From: an uncultured Methylobacillus sp.
Lineage (GTDB): Bacteria; Pseudomonadota; Gammaproteobacteria; Burkholderiales; Methylophilaceae
Assembly: GCA_903824575.1 (NCBI GenBank)
Contig: CAIJXJ010000170.1
Span: 1 to 64,000 of the forward strand
DNA: 64,000 bases
Direction of reading: 5' to 3'
Within the stretch, counting starts at the first letter, position 1, and the number at the start of each line of letters is the position of its first letter. Below the pieces are notes generated by a model. The model was given only the letters and a program-made list of their open reading frames with translations. It did no database searches and was not told where the DNA came from. A program made the translations under genes and the position numbers. This document shows positions 8,235 to 17,496 of the stretch, one piece after another.

Positions 8235-8364
8235 TTCACCCGCCGTGAACCCGGCTGTTATTTAAGTCCCCATTATGCAAGTTCATATTTTCTTAATCCA
8301 AACGACACGAAAATTCAATATATTCAACCTAAGATAATCACGCTAACTATATGAGGTGATTGAT

Positions 8365-8583
8365 ATGTTGAAAATTAAGTCCGGGGAACTAAGCTCTGTT
8401 TTTCTCGATCGAAAAACATGGAAAAACTGCATGAGTGAGGATGTTATGCCATCTCCCCAATATTGTAAGCAATGCGGAGAATTTTTCATTGAAGCTATCG
8501 GTGAAATGCGTCACTGCCCCTCCTGTATCACATTCGATGCAGTAGGTATGAAGTTGCCCTATCTGGAAAGCATGCCGAAATAA
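8365..8583 (+). CDS. small zinc-ribbon-like protein (72 aa)
   Basis: The protein has two Cys pairs, YCKQCGEF and HCPSCITF, separated by 15 residues, a layout expected to bind one zinc ion as in rubredoxin-like or FmdB-type ribbons. I use the ATG at 8365, eight bases after a GAGG, rather than the GTG at 8356 inside that site. No family is recognised; a small regulator or assembly factor is possible. It stands alone between AT-rich spacers. Confidence 0.55.
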   Translation: MLKIKSGELSSVFLDRKTWKNCMSEDVMPSPQYCKQCGEFFIEAIGEMRHCPSCITFDAVGMKLPYLESMPK

Positions 8584-8765
8584 ATTGTATGCCATTAGCC
8601 ATTGGGCCAGAGCATTCCTAAAAAAGTGACTCAGGATCTCACCCTGAAATTGAAGAGGACTTACTGGTTTGCGCAATGACATTTTTGTTGGTCACAGCCA
8701 TTGCGCAGACCCTGTAAACAGATTTATTAGCCTCAATTCTAAGGACGACAGCACCAGAAAAATAT

Positions 8766-9170
8766 TCAAACCTTGGCTGGCCTGCCTGTTTTGATAATAT
8801 CCAGATCGGTGATTGCCTTGGTCAGCTCTACATCAGAAAGACCAGCCAAGCACTTCAGGGCGGCACGCAGTACTTCACTTTTTTTGACCCCTACACTTGA
8901 TTTAAGGCATCGCTCTTTAATCGCGGCAAGTTGTGCATAATCGCTCTCCGGCATCGAAAAACTGTCACGCACCATTTTCTCTTTTTTGTGCTTATCCACC
9001 TTCACTTCTTTAACGACTACGGCAACAGGAGCAGCCTTGGGTGCCCTCACCACTTTCGCCTTCACGACTTTAGCCTTAACAGCCTTCACGGCCGGAACAA
9101 CAGCGGCTACAGGTGCTGGATTGGCAACATTTTTTGTTGTTTTTGCAGGTGGTTTTTTTATTTCAGTCAT
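8766..9170 (-). CDS. Lys/Ala-rich tailed protein with a ribbon-helix-helix-like domain
   Basis: The 134-residue protein has two halves. Residues 1-65 are an unstructured tail made almost only of Ala, Val, Lys and Pro, with repeated KAVKAKVVKAK units like histone H1 tails. Residues 68-134 contain DSFSMPESDYAQLAAIKERC and KKSEVLRAALKCLAGL, a strand followed by two helices, compatible with a ribbon-helix-helix DNA-binding fold, and the protein ends TGRPAKV. A GGAG lies in front of the ATG. A nucleoid-associated role is inferred. Similar proteins are commonly left as hypothetical in Betaproteobacteria. Confidence 0.6.
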   Translation of the reverse strand: MTEIKKPPAKTTKNVANPAPVAAVVPAVKAVKAKVVKAKVVRAPKAAPVAVVVKEVKVDKHKKEKMVRDSFSMPESDYAQLAAIKERCLKSSVGVKKSEVLRAALKCLAGLSDVELTKAITDLDIIKTGRPAKV

Positions 9171-9364
9171 GTCATTTACTCCTCAAAAATCATTATAAAT
9201 ATCTAGCTGGGTTAAACAGTATAAACATTTTATATAATATTTCAAGTTAAAAGTGATGTGATGTAACCTGTTCCAAGCAGGTACCGCACTGCCCCACGGA
9301 AATATCCCGGTTTGTCACTCAATGCTGAAGACTAAAAAAATTTCGATGATAGAACTTTTTCTGA

Positions 9365-9391
9365 CTAGCACTCTCAAACGACGAGTGCTAG
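9365..9391 (+). promoter_or_regulatory. CIRCE operator upstream of rpoH
   Basis: CTAGCACTC, nine spacer bases, then GAGTGCTAG form a perfect 9-bp inverted repeat. It differs from the CIRCE consensus (TTAGCACTC-N9-GAGTGCTAA) only in the outermost pair. CIRCE is bound by the HrcA repressor. It sits 35 bases before the rpoH ATG. Confidence 0.9.
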
Positions 9392-9425
9392 AATTATACA
9401 AACTTGAAGGAGGCCTTATTTCACC

Positions 9426-10286
9426 ATGAGCTATTCCCTGTCACTTCCGATTCCATCTGCAGCAGACAGCGTCGATCATTACCTGCGCGCAATCAAGGCG
9501 TTCCCGTTACTCACGGCTGAAGAAGAACATGACTTCGCCACCCGTTTGCAGCGCGACGGGGATCTGGAAGCAGCCAAACATCTGATCTTGTCGCACTTGC
9601 GCCTAGTTGCCAGCATCGCGCGTGGCTACGCCGGCTATGGGCTGCCGCAGGCTGACCTGATTCAGGAAGGCAATATCGGCTTGATGAAAGCGGTACGGCG
9701 TTTCGATCCTGAACGAGGCGTGCGCCTGGTATCCTTCGCCGTGCATTGGATCAAGGCCGAAATCAACGAATTTGTGTTGCGCAACTGGCGCCTGGTCAAG
9801 GTCGCGACCACCAAGGCCCAACGCAAACTATTCTTTAATCTGCGAAGCATGAAGCAAAACATTAGCGGTAGTCTGCACCCGGATGAGATTGCAGAAATCG
9901 CGCGTAAACTTGAAGTCAAACCGGCAGATGTGATCGAAATGGAATCCCGCATGGGCGGCCGTGACATCGCACTGGAGTCAAACGGCGATGATGACTCTGA
10001 TGACAACTGGAGTCCTATTGCCTATCTGGAGGATCAGCGACCGGAACCTTCACTGTTCCTGGCAGATCAACAAATCGAGATCATGGAAACCAAGGGTTTG
10101 CAGCACGCTCTGGACAGCCTCGACGACAGGAGTCGCCATATTGTCGAGTCGCGCTGGTTGCGGGATGACGGGGGTGCCACGCTGCATGACCTGGCAGCGG
10201 AGTATGGCGTCTCTGCAGAACGCATCCGCCAGATCGAGCAAAAAGCACTACAGAAAATGAAGACTATCTTCGCCAGTCAGTTTTAA
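9426..10286 (+). CDS. rpoH: RNA polymerase sigma-32 (heat shock) factor
   Basis: The 286-residue protein is a group 3 heat-shock sigma factor. Region 2 includes HLRLVASIARGYAGYGL, DLIQEGNIGLMKAVRRFDP and VSFAVHWIKAEINEF. The RpoH box QRKLFFNLR follows at about residues 137-145. Region 4 ends with the helix-turn-helix AEYGVSAERIRQIEQKAL. A strong GAAGGAGG lies before the ATG. The CIRCE element upstream indicates repression by HrcA, which would link the two heat-shock regulons. The gene ends at a bidirectional terminator facing the ccoS operon. Confidence 0.97.
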   Translation: MSYSLSLPIPSAADSVDHYLRAIKAFPLLTAEEEHDFATRLQRDGDLEAAKHLILSHLRLVASIARGYAGYGLPQADLIQEGNIGLMKAVRRFDPERGVRLVSFAVHWIKAEINEFVLRNWRLVKVATTKAQRKLFFNLRSMKQNISGSLHPDEIAEIARKLEVKPADVIEMESRMGGRDIALESNGDDDSDDNWSPIAYLEDQRPEPSLFLADQQIEIMETKGLQHALDSLDDRSRHIVESRWLRDDGGATLHDLAAEYGVSAERIRQIEQKALQKMKTIFASQF

Positions 10287-10305
10287 AACGCCTATTGCCT
10301 GATCG

Positions 10306-10334
10306 AAAAACGGCTGCCAATGGCAGCCGTTTTT
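10306..10334. terminator. bidirectional rho-independent terminator
   Basis: The stem ACGGCTGCC/GGCAGCCGT with an AAT loop is flanked by five A before and at least four T after. It lies between rpoH and the oppositely oriented ccoS operon and suits both. Confidence 0.85.
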
Positions 10335-10349
10335 GTCTTCATTTTCAGC

Positions 10350-10445
10350 TCACGCCAGTATGACGGAAAAGAAGCTAGCCCACGCCCAGGCGACCAAGGC
10401 AATGATCATCGTCATCGGCAAATTATCCCAACTGAATATATGCAT
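10350..10445 (-). CDS. 31-residue single-pass membrane peptide after ccoS
   Basis: The frame starts MHIFSWDNLPMTMIIALVAW and runs to a TGA at 10350-10352. Residues 11-31 form one hydrophobic helix rich in Trp, Ala and Val, reaching the C-terminus. The ATG lies three bases after the ccoS stop, with GGGAGAATGAGAA in front as ribosome binding site, so it should be co-translated with ccoS. It resembles in size and build the tiny subunits of terminal oxidases (CydX, CcoQ, CcoM), but I cannot assign it to any. A role in cbb3 oxidase assembly or stability is inferred from linkage. Confidence 0.65.
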   Translation of the reverse strand: MHIFSWDNLPMTMIIALVAWAWASFFSVILA

Positions 10446-10448
10446 TTC

Positions 10449-10673
10449 TCATTCTCCCTTAATTAAGATTGATCCGTCCATTTTAGAGCGAACAGTTGTA
10501 TTTTTCAAGCCATGAAATGGAATGAGCGGATCATCGTCATCCATCAGGATACGCTGCGCCGGACCTTCCATATCATCGAATTGCCCACTCCTGATCGCCC
10601 ACAACACGCCTACCGCCGCAAACACTACAAAGACCAGCGTCAGGGCAAACAAAAAAAGCAGTACCGGGCTCAT
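10449..10673 (-). CDS. ccoS: cbb3-type cytochrome oxidase assembly protein CcoS
   Basis: The 74-residue protein has an N-terminal membrane helix (residues 4-26) followed by the family signature LWAIRSGQFDDMEGPA and an acidic run, as in CcoS. CcoS is needed for heme and copper insertion into cbb3-type oxidase subunit CcoN in the inner membrane. The tail after the acidic run is somewhat longer than in the shortest family members. The gene overlaps the upstream dynamin-like gene by four bases (ATGA) and is followed by a 31-codon membrane peptide. The ccoNOP genes are not in this window. Confidence 0.93.
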   Translation of the reverse strand: MSPVLLFLFALTLVFVVFAAVGVLWAIRSGQFDDMEGPAQRILMDDDDPLIPFHGLKNTTVRSKMDGSILIKGE

Positions 10674-12634
10674 GCTGCTTGCTCTGAAAGTCCGGCTTGA
10701 TCGGCGATCATCAGCGCTTGTGAGATCGCCGCGCGAATCACTTCAAGATCGCCAAGTTGACCACGGATGCCTTGCTCGATACTTTCCAACTCCCCGATGC
10801 GCTCTTCCAGCGTGCCGGTTGCCTTATAGATGCGCTTGATGCTTTCCAAGCGGCGGCGCAACTGCAACTGGTGCTCCCGCACTTGGGATTCCATCGGCGC
10901 AATGACTGCATTCAACCAATTATCCACGTCCAGATTGATCGCTTCGAATACATTAATCACCCGACTGGCCAGGGTTTCAAAAAACTTCGTCGTCAAAGTC
11001 ATCTTTTCATTGGTCAGCATATTCAATGGCGTATTGAAATGTTCATAATAGGAACGCTCAAGTTTGGACAACTCCTTAAGATACCGCAGAGTAGAAAATC
11101 CTGGGGGTGTCACCGGCCTCAACCCGTGCTCCTGCGAGAACTTATCATACATCGCATCCATCATGCTCTTGATTTCGGCAATCTGAACGTCTGACTTATC
11201 CAACTGACCCTTAAGGTCCCGGAAAAACCCCTGCATCGCCTGCTGGATGCCTCGGGTAAAACGACTCGCCATCATGGCCTCGCGTGTTCTGATGACCTCC
11301 CCCTTGAGCGATTCCATGCCCAGGTGAGTAAACAAGGCAGTAGATTGTTGCGAAAAAACGCTACGCAACGCCTGGAAACGCTGCAAACCACGCTCGAAAT
11401 TTTCCTTGTCCTGTTTGACTTTAGTCATCATGTGCTCGATGACATCTTCATTCTTGCCGCGCAGGCCCTTCAGTTCATCAATTTGCTCAAGCATGCCGGC
11501 CAGGCGGGCCTCGAGCACCAGCTTGGAATTATTGATCAGGTCATCAATTTCACCTTGGGTGTTGTCACGCACAATTTCTTTTTTAGAAGGGATCAGTCCG
11601 TTGGACAAAGCCTGTTCCAACGCACGCAAACCGCTCTTGACCAGCAATGTTTCATCCCCGCTGACTTTGGCCAGCAAGGCCTTCTGCGCCGAAACCGGGA
11701 AGATCTGGTCAGCCCGGAGGCCAAGCATCTCAGCGCTGCTGGTCAGTTGCTTGGCAATCTCGGTTTCGATTTCATGCGGCTGCTTGAGCTCATCCCACAA
11801 CCCATCGATCTTATTCAAAACCGCCAAACGCCCCTTCTGTTTCCAGCGGGTGCCGCTAATATACTGGCGCCAGACGTCAATTTCAGACTTGGTCACGCCG
11901 GTATCAGCCGCCAGGATGAACAACACGGCATGAGCATTAGGCAACATGTTGAGGGTCAGTTCAGGCTCAGTGCCGATGGCGTTCAATCCAGGCGTGTCGA
12001 GGATCACCAGTCCCTGCTCCAGCAAAGGATGTGGAAAATTGATCATGGCATAGCGCCACAAGGGGATATCGACCGTGCCGTCTTCATTGAGATTCATGGT
12101 GTCATCGATATCCTGCGGATCAAACAGACCTAAACGCGTCGCCTCCTCCACCGTCACGCAGCGGGTGCGGCCAACCTCGCGGAAGGCCTCCACCATGCTG
12201 TCAGAGGAATCCACATCAAACTCGATAAGCTTCCATTCCTCCGGATAGCGCTTGTATTCGGTGGTAGTCGCGTTCAGGGCACGTGTCTCGATCGGCAGCA
12301 ACTGCAGAGACGTCGGCTTGCTCGGATCGTACAGCAACTCGGTCGGGCACATGGTAGTACGTCCGGCACCGGAGGGAAGCAGGCGCTGACCGTAATCGGC
12401 AAAGAAAATGGCATTGATCAGTTCAGATTTGCCACGGGAAAATTCCGCGACAAAGGCGACATTGAGTTTGTCTTCACGCAGCAGGTCCAGCAAATGCCTG
12501 ATGCGCAAATCAATCTGGGCATCCCCCAGTTCCTCTACGCTGAGCCATGACTGGTAATCGCAGATGGCCTTCACCAGCCCACTACGCCACTGGCTGTAAG
12601 CGGTAAACTCCTCGGCTAGCCGATTTCCGGTCAT
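10670..12634 (-). CDS. dynamin-family GTPase
   Basis: This is a bacterial dynamin-like protein of about 654 residues. The GTPase motifs are AEFSRGKSELINA (G1, with Ala replacing the usual first Gly), TTMCPTE (G2), VILDTPGLNAIG (G3) and VLNKIDGL (G4). Long helical, coiled-coil-prone stretches follow, the stalk region of this family. Such proteins remodel or tether membranes. I use the ATG at 12634 because GAGGTG lies seven bases before it; the frame is open to 12688. It is coupled by an ATGA overlap to ccoS, an unusual partner. Confidence 0.85.
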   Translation of the reverse strand: MTGNRLAEEFTAYSQWRSGLVKAICDYQSWLSVEELGDAQIDLRIRHLLDLLREDKLNVAFVAEFSRGKSELINAIFFADYGQRLLPSGAGRTTMCPTELLYDPSKPTSLQLLPIETRALNATTTEYKRYPEEWKLIEFDVDSSDSMVEAFREVGRTRCVTVEEATRLGLFDPQDIDDTMNLNEDGTVDIPLWRYAMINFPHPLLEQGLVILDTPGLNAIGTEPELTLNMLPNAHAVLFILAADTGVTKSEIDVWRQYISGTRWKQKGRLAVLNKIDGLWDELKQPHEIETEIAKQLTSSAEMLGLRADQIFPVSAQKALLAKVSGDETLLVKSGLRALEQALSNGLIPSKKEIVRDNTQGEIDDLINNSKLVLEARLAGMLEQIDELKGLRGKNEDVIEHMMTKVKQDKENFERGLQRFQALRSVFSQQSTALFTHLGMESLKGEVIRTREAMMASRFTRGIQQAMQGFFRDLKGQLDKSDVQIAEIKSMMDAMYDKFSQEHGLRPVTPPGFSTLRYLKELSKLERSYYEHFNTPLNMLTNEKMTLTTKFFETLASRVINVFEAINLDVDNWLNAVIAPMESQVREHQLQLRRRLESIKRIYKATGTLEERIGELESIEQGIRGQLGDLEVIRAAISQALMIADQAGLSEQAA

Positions 12635-12791
12635 CAGACACCTCAAAATAATCAAATTGCTCCCGGCCACTCTAGCATGAATCGACAAATAGTTAAATTA
12701 ATCAGGCGACTACTCGTTAAAAGCGGGTTCAGTCAGGAGTCCTGTCGGGATTCTGCTATTATTTCGTTTTAAATCACCATCGAAATATGCC

Positions 12792-13172
12792 ATGAGCGGC
12801 CTGACCCCCAGCACCCCACGCCCTACCGATATTCGACTACATCAACTGACGCGCAAACTGGAAATCAGCTTCGACGACGGACTCAGTTTCATCCTGCCGT
12901 GCGAGTTCCTGCGCGTCTATTCCCCCTCAGCCGAAGTACGTGGTCATGGCGCGGGGCAAGAGATTCTGCAAATCGGTAAGGAATCGGTAAACATCATCAG
13001 CATCGAGGCGGTCGGCCTCTACGCGGTCAAGCTAATTTTCTCGGATGACCATGATACCGGCCTCTACTCCTGGGATTACCTGTATGAACTGGGCCTGCAG
13101 CAGGAGGCCTTATGGCAGACCTACCTAGATCGCCTGACCGCTGCAGGCATGACGCGCAAGGAGGTGGCATGA
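12792..13172 (+). CDS. DUF971 domain protein
   Basis: The 126-residue protein is a stand-alone DUF971 domain, related to the N-terminal domain of gamma-butyrobetaine hydroxylase. Signs are [39 protein letters not shown] and the C-terminal [12 protein letters not shown]. Its biochemical role is not known; homologues often sit in front of ubiE in Betaproteobacteria or near iron-sulfur genes. Its stop overlaps the ubiE ATG by ATGA, so the two are translationally coupled. Confidence 0.88.
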   Translation: MSGLTPSTPRPTDIRLHQLTRKLEISFDDGLSFILPCEFLRVYSPSAEVRGHGAGQEILQIGKESVNIISIEAVGLYAVKLIFSDDHDTGLYSWDYLYELGLQQEALWQTYLDRLTAAGMTRKEVA

Positions 13173-13906
13173 AGGACAGCACCACGCACTTCGGCTTCGA
13201 AACTGTCGCCGAACAGGACAAGGCAAAGAAAGTCGGGGCAGTGTTCCATTCCGTGGCACGCCGTTATGACCTGATGAACGATGTCATGTCGGCAGGCCTG
13301 CACCGGGTGTGGAAGCATTACACCGTGAATACATCCGGCGTGCGCCCCGGTCAGCGCGTGCTGGACATTGCCGGCGGTAGCGGCGACCTGTCACGCTTGT
13401 TTGCCCGCAAGGTGGGCGCCAGCGGGCAGGTGATCCTGACCGACATCAATGCCTCCATGCTGGGCGTCGGGCGCGACCGCATGCTGGACCAGGGTCTGCC
13501 GGTACCGGCCTTGCAATGCGATGCCGAGAAGCTTCCCTTCCCGGCAAATCATTTCGATTGTGTAAGCGTCGCCTTTGGCCTCAGGAACATGACACACAAG
13601 GACCTCGCCCTCAAGGAAATGCTACGCGTGTTAAAACCCGGCGGAAAATTGCTGATACTAGAATTCTCCCGCGTCTGGCGCCCTCTACAAGCCGCCTATG
13701 ACGCCTACTCGTTCAAACTGCTGCCGGTGATGGGAAAACTGCTGGCGCAGGACGCCGACAGTTATCGTTACCTGGCCGAGTCCATCCGCATGCACCCGGA
13801 TCAGGAAACCCTGAAACAGATGATGCAGGATGCTGGTTTTGGCCGTGTGGATTTCACCAACCTGTCGGCCGGCGTGGTCGCCTTGCATCGTGGCTACAAA
13901 TTTTGA
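13169..13906 (+). CDS. ubiE: ubiquinone/menaquinone biosynthesis C-methyltransferase
   Basis: The 245-residue SAM-dependent methyltransferase starts [13 protein letters not shown], typical of UbiE. It has the family signatures [18 protein letters not shown] and, near residue 70, [14 protein letters not shown] for SAM binding, plus [15 protein letters not shown] and [15 protein letters not shown]. It methylates the quinone ring in ubiquinone (and menaquinone) synthesis. It overlaps DUF971 upstream by four bases and ubiJ downstream by four, forming one operon with ubiB. Confidence 0.97.
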   Translation: MKDSTTHFGFETVAEQDKAKKVGAVFHSVARRYDLMNDVMSAGLHRVWKHYTVNTSGVRPGQRVLDIAGGSGDLSRLFARKVGASGQVILTDINASMLGVGRDRMLDQGLPVPALQCDAEKLPFPANHFDCVSVAFGLRNMTHKDLALKEMLRVLKPGGKLLILEFSRVWRPLQAAYDAYSFKLLPVMGKLLAQDADSYRYLAESIRMHPDQETLKQMMQDAGFGRVDFTNLSAGVVALHRGYKF

Positions 13907-14475
13907 AACTGACTGTTGACGCTCTCAATCACCTGTTGCGCCAGAATTCCTGGGCCAGCGAGTTGCTGCGCCCGCATCAAGGCCGCGTTGTCCGTATCGC
14001 CCTACCGCCGCTCGCCCAATCCTTGGCAATCGATGCCGGCGGCGGGTTTACTGCCGCGCCGGTCGACGCGCTGGCGGACGCCACCATCAGCCTGAGTCCA
14101 GGCGCTGCAATCCGCCATCTATTACAGCCGGGATCTGGTGCCGGGCAAGCCAGACTCGATGGTGACATGGACTTGGCTGTAACCGTTGGCAAGGTACTGC
14201 AGGGTCTGGTTTGGGATGTGGAGGAAGACCTGAGCCACATCGTGGGAGACATTCCTGCGTATCAAATCACGCAAGCCGGACAACGCATCAGACGGGAACT
14301 GGGACACAAGTTCGAATCTAGCGCCAGCATGCTCGCCGAATACTGGCTGGAAGAAGCGCCGCTAATCGCCAAGGGACGTCATCTGGAGCAGTTCGCGACG
14401 GAGGTGGACCGCTTGCGCGACGACGCCGCACGCCTGCAACAGCGCCTGGAATTGCTGGAACAGAAACATCGATGA
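13903..14475 (+). CDS. ubiJ: ubiquinone biosynthesis accessory factor UbiJ
   Basis: The 190-residue protein has an SCP2-like lipid-binding domain in the first 110 residues ([30 protein letters not shown]) and a C-terminal coiled coil (residues about 160-190), the UbiJ build. UbiJ organises the Ubi complex and holds polyprenylated intermediates. The start is TTG overlapping the ubiE stop. The 3' end overlaps the ubiB ATG by four bases. Confidence 0.92.
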   Translation: MKLTVDALNHLLRQNSWASELLRPHQGRVVRIALPPLAQSLAIDAGGGFTAAPVDALADATISLSPGAAIRHLLQPGSGAGQARLDGDMDLAVTVGKVLQGLVWDVEEDLSHIVGDIPAYQITQAGQRIRRELGHKFESSASMLAEYWLEEAPLIAKGRHLEQFATEVDRLRDDAARLQQRLELLEQKHR

Positions 14476-16007
14476 GAGTGTTTCGTCTGGCTCACATCAT
14501 CTCCGTTACCCTGGCCTATGGGCTGGACGAATTCATTCTTGGTCATGCCCGTCTGCGACTGCTCAACACCCTGGTACGTGGCTTGCTGTTCTGGCGGAAA
14601 TTCCCCGAGCCACGCAGTGTACGCCTGCGACTGGCTCTGGAAAACCTGGGACCGATCTTCGTCAAGTTCGGCCAGATGCTGTCCACTCGCCGTGATCAGC
14701 TACCGTTCGATATTGCCAATGAACTGGCCAGACTGCAAGACCAGGTCCCGTCCGTTCCAGCCGAACAAGTGCTTGAAGTCGTGTTTCAGAGCTACGGCCA
14801 GGCTGCCCATCAGGTATTCGCCGAATTCAATTCCACCCCTGTCGCCAGCGCCTCGGTGGCACAAGTGCATTTTGCGACTCTGCATGACGGCACACCGGTT
14901 GCAGTCAAGATCCTGCGACCGGGCATCGGTGATGTGATCGAAAAAGACCTGGCGCTGCTTGACGCCGCAGCCTGGCTGCTGGAAAAACTGACCACCGACG
15001 GGCCACGCCTGAAACCGCGAGAGGTGGTAGCGGAATTCGCGCGCCACATACACAATGAACTCGACCTCATGCTTGAGGCCGCCAACTGTTCACAACTGCG
15101 TCGAAATTTTGCCGACGGAAAATTGCTATCGGTGCCTGAGGTCCACTGGGACTGGTGCCGAGAACAGGTCATGGTGATGGAACGCATGCACGGCACGCCG
15201 ATCAGTCAGGTGGGAAAATTACGTGAAATGAATGTGGATATTCCCAAACTCGCGCGTGACGGCGTCGAAATCTTCTTCACTCAGGTGTTCCGTGACGGCT
15301 TCTTTCACGCCGACATGCACCCTGGTAATATTCTGGTGGCCGACAACGGCCGCTACATTGCGCTGGATTTCGGCATCATGGGAAGCTTGGGTGACAGCGA
15401 CAAGCTCTATCTTGCGAAGAATTTCCTCGGCTTCTTTCAACGCGACTACCGGGCGGTCGCCCGCGCCCACATCGAGTCCGGTTGGGTCCCTGCCGATACT
15501 CCACTGTCTGAATTCGAGAACGCCATCCGCGCCGTGTGCGAACCGGTATTCGACCGGCCGCTCAAGGACATCTCGTTTGGACGCACGCTGTTACGCCTGT
15601 TCCAGACTTCGCGCAGATTCGGCGTGGAGATTCAGCCGCAACTGGTAATGCTGCAAAAGACGTTGCTCAACATTGAAGGCCTGGGACGCGATCTCGACCC
15701 GGAACTCGATCTATGGCAAACCGCCAAACCGTTCCTTGAACGCTGGATGAGTGAACAGCTGGGATGGCGCAACCTGCTGAAGAATATTCGCAGCGAGGCG
15801 CCGCAGTGGGGAACGCTATTGCCGCAGTTGCCTCGGTTATTAAATACCTACCTGCAGCGCGATGCTGCCGCACCGGTGACATCAGAGTTGCAGCGTCTGG
15901 TGCAAGAACAACGGCGCCAGACCCGTTTGTTATGGGCAGTCACTGTCCTGCTTGGGTTACTGGGACTGCTCCAGTGTTTGAGCTTCATGACGTGGTTGCT
16001 GGGCTGA
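14472..16007 (+). CDS. ubiB: ubiquinone biosynthesis kinase-like regulatory protein UbiB
   Basis: The 511-residue protein is a member of the ABC1/ADCK/UbiB atypical kinase family. It shows the family KxGQ motif in [13 protein letters not shown], the Ala-rich loop [12 protein letters not shown], the lysine in [19 protein letters not shown] and the DFG-like LDFGIMG. Two hydrophobic segments close the C-terminus (about 480-510), placing it in the inner membrane. It is needed for ubiquinone synthesis as an ATPase acting on early lipid intermediates. The 3' end overlaps the convergent HDOD gene by 23 bases. Confidence 0.97.
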   Translation: MRVFRLAHIISVTLAYGLDEFILGHARLRLLNTLVRGLLFWRKFPEPRSVRLRLALENLGPIFVKFGQMLSTRRDQLPFDIANELARLQDQVPSVPAEQVLEVVFQSYGQAAHQVFAEFNSTPVASASVAQVHFATLHDGTPVAVKILRPGIGDVIEKDLALLDAAAWLLEKLTTDGPRLKPREVVAEFARHIHNELDLMLEAANCSQLRRNFADGKLLSVPEVHWDWCREQVMVMERMHGTPISQVGKLREMNVDIPKLARDGVEIFFTQVFRDGFFHADMHPGNILVADNGRYIALDFGIMGSLGDSDKLYLAKNFLGFFQRDYRAVARAHIESGWVPADTPLSEFENAIRAVCEPVFDRPLKDISFGRTLLRLFQTSRRFGVEIQPQLVMLQKTLLNIEGLGRDLDPELDLWQTAKPFLERWMSEQLGWRNLLKNIRSEAPQWGTLLPQLPRLLNTYLQRDAAAPVTSELQRLVQEQRRQTRLLWAVTVLLGLLGLLQCLSFMTWLLG

Positions 16008-16803
16008 CCATCTCGCGAACCTTGTCCGGGTCAAGCCGCAACAAGGCGCCGATATCCCGATAATCATCTGGTAGCGCGGCATCATCCCAACCATTAGCGG
16101 AATGCCGTGCCAGATTAACGGCCAGCACCACGTTCTCGACCCGCTCCGTCTTTTCCAACGCCGGATCCGACAAGTCCAGCAGCAGTGCCGGCAGATGCCA
16201 TTCTGTCGCCAGCGCGCGCTGCAACTCGATCCCCCTGAAACCCAGCACCTGCTCCTGTACCACAGTGCTACGCAGGGTGTGATCAAGCTCCTGCCGGTGC
16301 CGGATGTCCTGCATCGGTATGGGGTTGAAACACCACATCAGCATTTCGGCCAAATAAGTCAGCAACGAGGTAACACGCACCTCTTCGGCGTGCAGATCGT
16401 GCAGCAGCAGAGCCCAGTCGAAAGCATACTGGGCGGAACGTTGCGCCCGGTGCACGGTGTGCAACAAGTTCACCAAGGCGCCGAGATGCTCATGCAACAA
16501 ATCTTCGACTACAGGTGTCGCCGGCACTTCCCGAAAGAAGGTGCTGAGCCCCATCATCATGATTGCCTGCTCGACCTGCACCAGTTCATGCGACTGGCTG
16601 TGATGCTTATGCGCCTGCAGGTAACGCAGTATCTTGGCCGTCATCAGAGGGTCATTGCTCACCACATGCGCAATGCTGCGTGCGTTGAGGTTATCTTCGT
16701 CGGCATGCAGGCGCTCAAGTTCGCGCGCCGTGTGCCGGAGTACAGGAATCTCGGCGCCACTCAGAAAAGACACCCAGCCAGCCATATCCTGCGGATTCTG
16801 CAT
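15985..16803 (-). CDS. HDOD domain protein
   Basis: The protein of about 272 residues is built around an HDOD domain, a degenerate HD-type fold found in bacterial signalling proteins. Evidence includes [34 protein letters not shown], a [12 protein letters not shown] helix and a middle [11 protein letters not shown]. The metal-binding HD pair of true phosphohydrolases is not clear. I use the ATG at 16803, with GGGAG in front; the frame is open to 16878. It overlaps ubiB at the 3' end. Function cannot be specified beyond signalling. Confidence 0.78.
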   Translation of the reverse strand: MQNPQDMAGWVSFLSGAEIPVLRHTARELERLHADEDNLNARSIAHVVSNDPLMTAKILRYLQAHKHHSQSHELVQVEQAIMMMGLSTFFREVPATPVVEDLLHEHLGALVNLLHTVHRAQRSAQYAFDWALLLHDLHAEEVRVTSLLTYLAEMLMWCFNPIPMQDIRHRQELDHTLRSTVVQEQVLGFRGIELQRALATEWHLPALLLDLSDPALEKTERVENVVLAVNLARHSANGWDDAALPDDYRDIGALLRLDPDKVREMVSPATTS

Positions 16804-17012
16804 CAAAATCTCCCGATCAAGACCACCATGCCTCCGATTGTACCCAAGGCCGGGGGTGCTTGCTAGAATAGCTTTCATTTCAACCTGAACAGGACTCCGT
16901 CGTGCTGCTCTGGTTTGTCAAAAAACCCTTATTTCATGCCCTGCAGCCTGACACACCAAGTTCATTCTACTACCACCCTATAAGCAATTAACTTTATATT
17001 TATAACCAGCAG

Positions 17013-17267
17013 CTAGTGATCGGAACTAAGCAACAACTTGATGAAAGGAAGAATATCGTTAGCCACAAACGGGTAAATTATTCTTGCAAGAACGAGAACA
17101 GATATAAATATAATTGCCCAATTAAAACTCAGGCTCGTGGCTTTGATTCTCATGGAGGGCGGGATAGAGTACTTCTTGAGTTTGCCTTTTTTAAAAACAA
17201 AACCACAATCACAAACAATCGTATTTTCAGGACTTAACAACTCACATTCAGGACATTCTTTAGGCAT
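17013..17267 (-). CDS. small zinc-ribbon membrane protein (84 aa)
   Basis: The N-terminus carries CPECELLSPENTIVCDCGFVF, a Cys4 zinc-ribbon layout, followed by a basic linker and one hydrophobic helix at about residues 50-75. It therefore looks like a cytoplasmic ribbon tethered to the inner membrane. I recognise no named family, although ribbon-plus-helix proteins are common. The flanking DNA (16880-17012 and 17268-17496) shows nothing else I can support. Confidence 0.6.
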   Translation of the reverse strand: MPKECPECELLSPENTIVCDCGFVFKKGKLKKYSIPPSMRIKATSLSFNWAIIFISVLVLARIIYPFVANDILPFIKLLLSSDH

Positions 17268-17496
17268 AAATTACCCCTCACTCAACTTCACTGAATCTAA
17301 CTAAACGCATTTTTACGGGATAATTGTGATGCGTTGATGAAAACTCCAAGGGTTGGCTGAATAGGGCGATAATGTCAGTTCATCCTTATAGGCGGCTGAT
17401 TTGGGTGTAGTCCATTCTGGCAGACGACTGCCGACCTGCATCTGAGAAAGATAGAATTTAACGTATTGACATCAATTTTAGGATAATAAGCGACCT

